Source of the DNA: Lachnospiraceae bacterium
GTDB lineage: Bacteria; Bacillota; Clostridia; Lachnospirales; Lachnospiraceae
Assembly (NCBI GenBank): GCA_900764225.1
Contig: CAAFNG010000060.1
Span: 1 to 5,048, forward strand
DNA length: 5,048 nt
Direction of reading: 5' to 3'
Shown: positions 1-4,777 of the stretch, piece by piece
Position numbering within the stretch: the stretch's first letter is position 1
Layout of the letters: the number at the start of each line of letters is the position of its first letter
The notes under the pieces: generated by a model
The model's input: the letters and a program-made list of their open reading frames with translations, nothing else
Told to the model about the DNA's origin: nothing
Databases searched by the model: none
Position numbers and translations under genes: made by a program

Positions 1-673
1 CTTCCATACCCATGTGACGCGCTGCCATAGCCTCACATGCTGTACTCATTCCAACTGCATCTCCACCCCAGCGCTGTGCAAGTCTTACCTCTGCCGGTGT
101 CTCATAGTTCGGGCCTGTGAACTGTACGTAAACACCTTCCTGAAGCTTGATGTCACACTCTCCTGCACATTTGCGGATCACATCCTGAAGACGTTTGCTG
201 TATACCTCACTCATATCCGGGAATCTTGTTCCCAGCTCATCAATGTTCGGTCCGATCAGCGGGCTTGGAACGCCTGTTGTGATATGGTCTGTGATCAGCA
301 TGAAATCTCCTGGTTTATAGGAAGGATTCGCTCCACCTGCCGCATTGGTAAGAAGAATCTTCTTTGCGCCAAGCATTCCCATAAGGCGGGTCGGAAGAAC
401 AACATCTGACATTGCATATCCTTCATAATAGTGAACACGTCCCTGCATGATAACAACCGGTGTTTTCTCCACATAACCAAATACGAAACGTCCCTTGTGA
501 CCTTTTACTGTAGATACCGGGAATCCCTCGATGTCTGTGTAATCAATAGTCTGCTCGATCTGGATCCCATCTGCAAAATTTCCAAGTCCGGAGCCAAGGA
601 TCAGTGCAACTTCCGGTTTGAAATCAACTTTCTTTCTTACGCTTTCTAGGCATGTCATTAATTTTTTGTACAT
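1..673 (-). CDS. punA: Purine nucleoside phosphorylase, trimeric (class I) type, C-terminus beyond the window
   Basis: This enzyme cleaves purine ribo- and deoxyribonucleosides (inosine and guanosine type) with phosphate, giving the free base and (deoxy)ribose 1-phosphate in the cytosolic purine salvage pathway. The 224 visible residues carry the family signatures in order: the GSGLG phosphate loop (27-31), VKGHKGRFVFG with His59, GRVHYYEGY (78-86), LTNAAGG (108-114), GPNYETPAE (187-195, with the base-contacting Tyr-Glu pair) and VGMSTACEA (207-215). Family members have about 270 residues, so roughly 50 are missing past the left edge, including the base-contacting Asn. The start MYKKLMTCLE is chosen because AGGAAG (682-687) lies 8 nt upstream; Met6 is a less likely alternative. 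It is separated from the upstream gene by a hairpin and a long AT-rich gap, so it probably has its own promoter. The family call is secure; the exact nucleoside preference is inferred. Confidence 0.96.
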   Translation of the reverse strand, partial: MYKKLMTCLESVRKKVDFKPEVALILGSGLGNFADGIQIEQTIDYTDIEGFPVSTVKGHKGRFVFGYVEKTPVVIMQGRVHYYEGYAMSDVVLPTRLMGMLGAKKILLTNAAGGANPSYKPGDFMLITDHITTGVPSPLIGPNIDELGTRFPDMSEVYSKRLQDVIRKCAGECDIKLQEGVYVQFTGPNYETPAEVRLAQRWGGDAVGMSTACEAMAARHMGME

Positions 674-681
674 AATTCTTA

Positions 682-687
682 CTTCCT
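682..687 (-). promoter_or_regulatory. Ribosome binding site of the purine nucleoside phosphorylase
   Basis: AGGAAG on the minus strand lies 8 nt before the ATG at 673. It decides the start in favour of the first Met over the in-frame Met five codons later, which has no such site. Confidence 0.8.
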
Positions 688-750
688 TTCTTTTTATTAT
701 TTTATATTTTTGTGTCTTTATCACAATGTCTCCTGACTTAATGCTCTCTG

Positions 751-756
751 ATTATA
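751..756 (-). promoter_or_regulatory. Possible -10 box for the purine nucleoside phosphorylase
   Basis: A perfect TATAAT hexamer on the minus strand lies 78 nt before the start codon. The -35 position at 17-nt spacing is only a T run (774-779), so any promoter here is weak or needs an activator. A perfect 12-bp dyad (780-791) lies directly upstream of the -35 position. The assignment rests on sequence pattern alone. Confidence 0.4.
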
Positions 757-955
757 CGAAATCACTGTTTTTAAAAAAACGACATTTGTCGCGATTGTGC
801 AAAAAAGTTTCAGAATCATTATTTTTCACAATAAGCTGTTTTTGACTTTGTATATTATGCACAACTCCTTTTGCGAAAATATCCTCGTTTTCATGATACC
901 ATGATGCCCGTTTTTTTACAATCCGATCCTGACATATCACGAATGTACCACAGAA

Positions 956-1004
956 CAGAAACAGACCCTGCTTCTCAATACTTGAAAAACAGGGTCTGTT
1001 TCTG
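956..1004 (-). terminator. Long 49-nt hairpin, probable terminator after the mutarotase-like gene
   Basis: The arms CAGAAACAGACCCTG (956-970) and CAGGGTCTGTTTCTG (990-1004) are perfect 15-bp inverted repeats. The 19-nt loop folds further (TCAA/TTGA with a TAC loop, plus two A-T pairs), so the element is almost one continuous stem. It begins 46 nt after the stop codon of the minus-strand gene. On either strand only short broken T runs follow, since the T-rich stretch lies inside the stem. It may therefore act as a bidirectional or weak terminator or as an mRNA 3'-end stabiliser. Confidence 0.6.
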
Positions 1005-1049
1005 GATTTATCACGTTTATTTCAGAACTTCCGTTGACCTGGCAGCTGA

Positions 1050-1517
1050 TCAGAAATGAATAGATTCACTCCAGTCGTCTGCGTCAAAAGCAATATTGCT
1101 TCGGATATCATCTTCATCTGAGATACTTCCGTTCTTGGCTGCTGCTGCAAGCTCATCTGCCCCAACATCATCTTCACTTGAGAATGGTGTCTGTACAAAA
1201 TTGCTTCCTAGAATCTTCAGTGGTGCCCACCAGTTCGTTGTCTTAAGCTGCTCCGGAGCTACATCTCTTCTTCTCTGTTTGATGAAATATCCCTCATCCT
1301 CCAGTGTCGCACTGAGAACAGCCATGTCCTGGTAAAAATCATCTCCCACATACTCAAATGTCATCAGGATAAACTCTTCCAGCTCATAGAAAAACTGATT
1401 GCGGATTCCATGATGCCACATAAATTTACGTGTCTTCTCTGACGGATTCAGCTGCTTCGCAAGAAATGCCTCTCTCTCCTCCGGTACAACATAGATAACC
1501 TCTTCTACTCGTCTCAT
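1050..1517 (-). CDS. L-rhamnose mutarotase-like protein with an acidic C-terminal tail
   Basis: The 155-aa product resembles the L-rhamnose mutarotase family (small dimeric ferredoxin-like fold; sugar anomer interconversion). The matching blocks are the N-terminal strand MRRVEEVIYVV, GIRNQFFYELEEFILMTFEYVGDDFYQDMAVLSA (37-70 in parts) and the paired tryptophans in TTNWWAPL (93-100). It departs from the family in three ways: QLNP (22-25) stands where the catalytic His of RRHNP is expected; about 20 extra residues lie between the last helix and the WW pair; and residues 113-155 form an acidic, probably disordered tail with about 13 Asp/Glu. The usual family length is about 105 aa. The start at 1517 is chosen because GGAGG lies 10 nt upstream; the longer frame from 1574 would put that site inside the gene. 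No rhamnose genes are visible nearby, so mutarotase activity is doubtful and the biological role is unknown. Confidence 0.75.
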   Translation of the reverse strand: MRRVEEVIYVVPEEREAFLAKQLNPSEKTRKFMWHHGIRNQFFYELEEFILMTFEYVGDDFYQDMAVLSATLEDEGYFIKQRRRDVAPEQLKTTNWWAPLKILGSNFVQTPFSSEDDVGADELAAAAKNGSISDEDDIRSNIAFDADDWSESIHF

Positions 1518-1527
1518 AATACTTCTA

Positions 1528-1532
1528 CCTCC
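1528..1532 (-). promoter_or_regulatory. Ribosome binding site of the mutarotase-like gene
   Basis: GGAGG on the minus strand, 10 nt before the ATG at 1517. It overlaps an upstream in-frame ATG (Met-Phe-Gly-Gly), which argues against the longer start sites. Confidence 0.8.
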
Positions 1533-1544
1533 AAACATTATATG

Positions 1545-1617
1545 TTTTTGCTCACGTCCCCTTGATGCACTCAATATAACATTTTTCGGCTGCTATGACC
1601 ATGCACTTTTTTGCTCA
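1545..1617 (-). repeat. Direct repeat of TGAGCAAAAA flanking the promoter
   Basis: Two identical 10-mers on the minus strand (1608-1617 and 1545-1554) are 63 bp apart, about six helical turns. One lies just upstream of the predicted -35 box and one in the predicted 5' untranslated region. This could be a pair of regulator sites, but two 10-nt AT-rich matches may be chance. Confidence 0.3.
1573..1601 (-). promoter_or_regulatory. Probable promoter of the mutarotase-like gene
   Basis: On the minus strand TGGTCA (1596-1601, 4 of 6 to the -35 consensus) is followed after 17 nt by TATATT (1573-1578, 5 of 6 to the -10 consensus). The predicted transcript start near 1566 gives a leader of about 50 nt. 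No clear terminator separates the upstream acetyltransferase gene, so readthrough from it is also possible. The 10-nt sequence TGAGCAAAAA occurs on both sides of this promoter. Confidence 0.45.
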
Positions 1618-1673
1618 AAATGTTCAAAAAATTCACCTGTTATCCGATGTTCTCCTGAGTCCTGAAATGGTTT

Positions 1674-2183
1674 TTAGCTGAAGACATATTCCATCTCATT
1701 CCACTTTTCATTTCCCAGCACAGAAGCGGAAATTCCCACATATTGGAACCCCATTCTTTCGTACATTCCAACCTTAGTATCCACGCAGGTGAGGACTGCT
1801 TTTTTTCGTCCTCTTTCCTTTTCCCTGGCAAGGTATCGGGTCATCAGCTCTCTGGCAAGCCCCTGTCCACGGTGTTCCGGAAGTACCTCCAGTCCCAGCA
1901 GCATATTATTCTCACCAGCTGGTGTGCTTAAGTCCGCATTCGTAAAAAATCTGTCCTGAAAAGTCTCTTCATCTGTTGCAAAGCCGGTGAGATATCCTGC
2001 CAGCCTTCCTGTTTCCCGATCTTCCGCTACCAGAAACAGCTCCGGAATTTTTTTCACCCGGTCTATAATATCCTCTCTGCTGATCGCCTCTGCCGGCGGA
2101 AAACAGATCTGCTCGATCTCTGCTGCCTGTTCGGCCTCCTCCTCACGTATAGAACGAAATGTATATTTTTCTGATAGATTCAT
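1674..2183 (-). CDS. GNAT-family N-acetyltransferase, arylalkylamine (serotonin) N-acetyltransferase-like
   Basis: The 169-aa protein has one GNAT domain, which transfers an acetyl group from acetyl-CoA to an amine. The N-terminal block CFPPAEAISREDIIDRVKKI (27-46) and PELFLVAED match the start of AANAT-like enzymes. LLGLEVLPEHRGQGLA (95-110) holds strand beta-4 and the R-G-Q-G-L-A acetyl-CoA loop. VLTCVDTKVGMYERMGFQYVG (130-150 in parts) carries Tyr141 at the usual general-acid position, followed by ISASVLGNEKWNEMEY, as in the AANAT C-terminus. The two catalytic histidines of the animal enzyme are replaced (Met/Leu), so the substrate need not be an arylalkylamine. The start at 2183 is chosen because AAGGAG lies 7 nt upstream; an in-frame ATG at 2228 has only a weak site. 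The gene lies downstream of a cyclic di-GMP riboswitch and terminator (2345-2475). Family confidence is high; the substrate is unknown. Confidence 0.9.
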   Translation of the reverse strand: MNLSEKYTFRSIREEEAEQAAEIEQICFPPAEAISREDIIDRVKKIPELFLVAEDRETGRLAGYLTGFATDEETFQDRFFTNADLSTPAGENNMLLGLEVLPEHRGQGLARELMTRYLAREKERGRKKAVLTCVDTKVGMYERMGFQYVGISASVLGNEKWNEMEYVFS

Positions 2184-2344
2184 AATTCCTCTCCTTTGTT
2201 TTTTCCTCATCCTTATGTAATCTACCATATTATCTTCCCAGAGAGAAGCCCTTTCTTTGTATCTGACCTGCTTCCGTTGTCTTCCTAGCTCTGGTACGCA
2301 CCCTTCCAGTTCTCAAAAATCTCCGAAGAGTTTTTCAAAAAATC
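2184..2344 (-). other. Long leader between riboswitch terminator and acetyltransferase gene
   Basis: About 160 nt of untranslated sequence separates the terminator from the acetyltransferase start. It contains a hairpin capped by a C(UUCG)G tetraloop (CTCTTCGGAG, 2321-2330) whose stem extends as AAAAA/TTTTT (2331-2335 and 2315-2319) with one bulged A, and a short CTGG/CCAG pairing further on. A -10-like GATAAT (2229-2234) lacks a good -35 box, so a second promoter is possible but weak. No convincing small gene is present. Confidence 0.5.
2191..2196 (-). promoter_or_regulatory. Ribosome binding site of the acetyltransferase gene
   Basis: AAGGAG on the minus strand, 7 nt before the ATG at 2183. 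It fixes that start over the upstream in-frame ATG at 2228. Confidence 0.85.
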
Positions 2345-2398
2345 ACAAGAAAAAACAGGGTAAGGCTATAGACATGCAACTATACCGTTCCCTGTTTC
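2345..2398 (-). terminator. Intrinsic terminator directly after the riboswitch (expression platform)
   Basis: Minus-strand AAACAGGG (2390-2397) pairs with CCCTGTTT (2353-2360). The stem continues inward with AA/TT, GG/CC and TATAG/CTATA, with single-base bulges, closing an 8-nt loop (2372-2379). Six T residues follow (2350-2355), then CTT. The stem starts 6 nt after the aptamer 3' end, the normal place for an expression platform. It may also end readthrough from gnpA, which has no clear terminator of its own. Confidence 0.88.
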
Positions 2399-2403
2399 TA
2401 TTC

Positions 2404-2475
2404 CTTGCAACTGGCTGCCATTTTACAGGCCCTTTAGCTTTGCGTCACAGCTTTTCAACTGCTTTTGACCATATA
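2404..2475 (-). ncRNA. Cyclic di-GMP class I riboswitch aptamer (GEMM motif)
   Basis: The minus strand shows the conserved GEMM blocks in order. The first hairpin is CAGUU-GAAA-AGCUG (2448-2461) with a GNRA tetraloop. Next comes GACGCAAAGC (2437-2446), which contains the C-A-A bases that stack on the ligand. The second hairpin has GCU/AGC closing pairs (2436-2438 with 2414-2416), an AAAGG receptor-side stretch, and a GCC/GGC stem (2428-2430 with 2417-2419). That stem stands where many members have GUC/GAC, a compensatory change. AUGGCAGCC and GUUGC (2407-2411) finish the motif. The family binds cyclic di-GMP in the 5' leader and changes expression of the downstream gene. The 5' internal loop reads GGUCAAAAG rather than the usual GGCAAAC. 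A promoter lies just upstream and an intrinsic terminator just downstream; the first gene served is the GNAT acetyltransferase. Confidence 0.92.
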
Positions 2476-2496
2476 TTTATTTTTTTCTTTCTTATT

Positions 2497-2526
2497 ATTG
2501 CATACTCAGCCACAGAGGACTGTCAA
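2497..2526 (-). promoter_or_regulatory. Promoter of the riboswitch-acetyltransferase transcript
   Basis: A perfect TTGACA (2521-2526) is followed after 18 nt by TGCAAT (2497-2502, 4 of 6 to consensus) on the minus strand. Transcription would start near 2490, about 15 nt before the aptamer, which suits a dedicated riboswitch leader. The promoter lies 55 nt after the gnpA stop codon, so the acetyltransferase unit appears independent of the galacto-N-biose operon. Confidence 0.6.
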
Positions 2527-2581
2527 CCATTCTGGTCAACATTTATCAGTGCTCACTCTGAATCTGGTAACAGCTGTTTTC

Positions 2582-4744
2582 TTATATCTGATACCAGCGG
2601 ATCTCATTAGCCTCCAGATGCAGTTCAAAGTTGCTGCCATCCCCCATGTAAACAGTGGTATCCTGCGGTTCGTATGTATTATTTACCACACAGTATTTTC
2701 CGTTCTTTACATACGCGTGAACTTCTACATTATAATTGGAAGAAAACCAGCGACAAAGCTCTTCTTCTGCGGATGATGACCACAGAACCGCACGATACAG
2801 AACACGGCTGTTCCGGAAACTGTACGGAAGTCCGCTGATATAAACGCCACGGCCTTTTCCGAAGGTCTTCACTGCCATCTGTACCTCCTGATTCTTATGG
2901 ATCAGAATCTCCGTCTGTGGCAGCGCAAAGATATTCTTTTTGCCTTCGCCGAAATCTACGGTTCCGTCTGTATCTGCAAGGATAAAATGATCTCTGTGCT
3001 CATCCCAGTTGTACTTATCTGTATTAAGGTTAAATCCCCTCTCTTCCTCTACGCCCAGAATATCATCCAGCTGGAAGAATTTTCCCTGCCACTGATGAGC
3101 TCCCGGTTCTCCAACGCCGATAAAACCGCCACCATTATAGACAAATTTTCGCACAGCAGTAAGGACAGCCGGATCTGCCCAGTTTTCTCCACCGGACTGT
3201 GCTGTATCAGCATCGCCTACATTAATGACTACATCAAAATTCTTCAGGAACTCTTCATTCTCGCGAATGTCATCAAAGCTGATAAAGGAAACATCAAAAG
3301 GTGCACCGCTCAGTGCCTCTATAATCCCGAAATAGGAATAATTCTGCTTATAATAAATGGCATGATGTACCATATGATTACCCCAGGAACGCATTTTTCC
3401 CCAGCAGTTCAAAACCGCCACTCGTTTTACGCAGTACGGTGTTGTTCCCTGAATGTTGTCATACAGCACGCGGAACTCCTGGCACACCTCCTTGATATAC
3501 TGCACAAAATCCGGAAATTCCAGGGCAAGCTTCAGATATCCGCCATAGCCGATCCGCTGGATCGGGCTTCGAAGGATTGCTCTTCTGGCAGTCACCCAGT
3601 TCACCTTTGCCTCTTTTACCGGATCGCCGCCTTCATGGAATGTATCCGGGAAAAAGTACGGCAGAAATCTTCCCTCTGTGTACTTTACATTTTTGATATC
3701 ACTGAACAGACGCAGGGTTGCACCATTTCCCACGCTTCCGACCACTGCATCCAGCCCGATGGTGGCAAACTCATCCATAAAAGGCTCCATGCCGATCCAG
3801 TGATCTCCCAGAAACATCATGGCTTCTTTTCCATACTCATGAACAATATCCACCATTTCCTTCGCAAGGCTGGCTACCTCTCTTCTCTGGAATGCCTGAA
3901 AATCTTTAAATTCCTTTGACGGAATGCGGTACGTATTGTTCATATAGCCCTGGTCAATGATAAATTCCGGACGGAAAGGATAGCCTGCTTCTTTTTCAAA
4001 CTGCTCCAGTATATAAGGGCTGACAGACGCGGAATATCCGAACCAGTCCACATATTTTTCACGCGCCAGCTCATCAAAAACCAGCGTAAACTGGTGGAAA
4101 AAGGTTGTAAAACGTACCACATCTACGTAATCATGTGTGTCAAGAAACCTGCGAAGTCGTTCCAGGGAATGCGCTCTTGTCTCAGGCTGACGTACATCAA
4201 ACGTGATCTGCGGCTCCACATCCTTCCAGTCATTAACTACCGCATTGTACATATGCACAGGATCCCACATAATATACGCCAGAAAACTTACTGTATATTC
4301 ATGAAACAGCTTCGCCGGCCGTATCACAACATTTCCTGTTTCTTCCTCATAGGACCATTCTTCTGTGCTGACTGTTTCACCGGTGGTACGATCAATAACC
4401 TCCCACCATCTCCGGATATCATCCCGCGTATTCACTGCAAGCATGTCCGGATACAGATGATCCATCAGATGAATTTCCAAAGTATCCGAAACTGCCGTAT
4501 GAAATGATGTCATAATATACATCTGCTGGATTTCTTCCGGATGCGCCTTTGCCCAGGCATTATCCTTTCTTGTTGTGTAATATGTAGCATATATCTTTGC
4601 ACCCGTCTCTCTCAATTCTGCCGGAAACTCAGTTCCGTCACAGTCACGGATCGCATCTGCTCCCCATTCTTCCAGTATATCCAAAGTCTGTGGAATCACA
4701 TCCAGATCTGTGGGGATGGTTACTCTTCCTCTGTTCTTTTTCAT
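2582..4744 (-). CDS. gnpA: GH112 1,3-beta-galactosyl-N-acetylhexosamine phosphorylase
   Basis: This cytosolic enzyme uses phosphate to split galacto-N-biose and/or lacto-N-biose I (from mucin and milk glycans) into galactose 1-phosphate and GalNAc or GlcNAc. The 720-aa length is normal for the family. The N-terminal barrel (about 1-430) contains WGADAIRDCDGT with Arg33, YTVSFLAYIMWDPVHMYN with Val163 and Asn167, DVVRFTTFFHQF with Arg211, and FLGDHWIG with Asp314; the last matches catalytic Asp313 of the Bifidobacterium longum enzyme. VKYTEGRFLPYFFPD follows. A glutamine-amidotransferase-like domain (about 440-650; VAVLNCWGKMRSW, NGGGFIGVGEP, GKGRGVYISGLPYS) and a small C-terminal beta domain complete it. 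The start at 4744 is chosen because GGAGG lies 5 nt upstream; the ATG at 4756 has no such site. It is translated 33 nt after the kinase, as in lnpA-lnpB pathways. The related D-galactosyl-1,4-L-rhamnose phosphorylase activity cannot be excluded from sequence, but the kinase neighbour favours N-acetylhexosamine substrates. Confidence 0.96.
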   Translation of the reverse strand: MKKNRGRVTIPTDLDVIPQTLDILEEWGADAIRDCDGTEFPAELRETGAKIYATYYTTRKDNAWAKAHPEEIQQMYIMTSFHTAVSDTLEIHLMDHLYPDMLAVNTRDDIRRWWEVIDRTTGETVSTEEWSYEEETGNVVIRPAKLFHEYTVSFLAYIMWDPVHMYNAVVNDWKDVEPQITFDVRQPETRAHSLERLRRFLDTHDYVDVVRFTTFFHQFTLVFDELAREKYVDWFGYSASVSPYILEQFEKEAGYPFRPEFIIDQGYMNNTYRIPSKEFKDFQAFQRREVASLAKEMVDIVHEYGKEAMMFLGDHWIGMEPFMDEFATIGLDAVVGSVGNGATLRLFSDIKNVKYTEGRFLPYFFPDTFHEGGDPVKEAKVNWVTARRAILRSPIQRIGYGGYLKLALEFPDFVQYIKEVCQEFRVLYDNIQGTTPYCVKRVAVLNCWGKMRSWGNHMVHHAIYYKQNYSYFGIIEALSGAPFDVSFISFDDIRENEEFLKNFDVVINVGDADTAQSGGENWADPAVLTAVRKFVYNGGGFIGVGEPGAHQWQGKFFQLDDILGVEEERGFNLNTDKYNWDEHRDHFILADTDGTVDFGEGKKNIFALPQTEILIHKNQEVQMAVKTFGKGRGVYISGLPYSFRNSRVLYRAVLWSSSAEEELCRWFSSNYNVEVHAYVKNGKYCVVNNTYEPQDTTVYMGDGSNFELHLEANEIRWYQI

Positions 4745-4749
4745 TTCTA

Positions 4750-4754
4750 CCTCC
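4750..4754 (-). promoter_or_regulatory. Ribosome binding site of gnpA
   Basis: GGAGG on the minus strand, 5 nt before the ATG at 4744 and overlapping an upstream in-frame ATG (4756). It shows that the protein starts MKKNRGRV rather than four residues earlier. Confidence 0.8.
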
Positions 4755-4777
4755 ATTTAAACGAACATTTATTTTAT

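Larger units (their letters stand above)
674..1049. other. AT-rich intergenic region between the mutarotase-like gene and punA
   Basis: This 376-nt gap holds the hairpin at 956-1004, a dyad at 780-791, a TATAAT at 751-756 and the punA ribosome binding site. Between about 792 and 950 the sequence is AT-rich with several A and T runs and no convincing gene. Short open frames occur on both strands but have no ribosome binding sites and no recognisable protein character. No known RNA family was recognised here. Confidence 0.7.

Noticed and set aside
14..409. Plus-strand open frame of 131 codons rich in Cys and His
   Set aside because: It is antisense to the conserved purine nucleoside phosphorylase; the Cys/His content reflects the complementary frame.
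752..940. Minus-strand 62-codon open frame in the gap upstream of punA
   Set aside because: It has no ribosome binding site, lies in AT-rich sequence that overlaps promoter-like elements, and matches no recognised family.
1537..1542. TATAAT on the minus strand just before the mutarotase-like gene, considered as its -10 box
   Set aside because: Transcription would start within or right next to the ribosome binding site, and the -35 position is poor. The pair at 1573-1601 fits better.
2404..2475. The aptamer considered as a cGAMP-sensing GEMM-Ib variant
   Set aside because: The discriminating base in the 5' loop appears to be G rather than A, and that subclass is known mainly from Geobacter-type Deltaproteobacteria.
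2520..2581. Search for a terminator directly after gnpA
   Set aside because: Only short palindromes (AACAGCTGTT at 2571-2580 and AGTG/CACT nearby) are seen, without a T tract. The next good terminator is that of the riboswitch.
2257..2610. Plus-strand open frame of 117 codons with a hydrophobic stretch
   Set aside because: It crosses the terminator, the riboswitch and the end of gnpA. The hydrophobic stretch comes from the antisense of the A-rich leader and the composition is not protein-like.
2897..3919. A 340-codon open frame on the plus strand inside gnpA
   Set aside because: It lies wholly antisense to the well-conserved GH112 gene, has no ribosome binding site worth noting and shows no family character. 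It is a shadow of codon use on the other strand.
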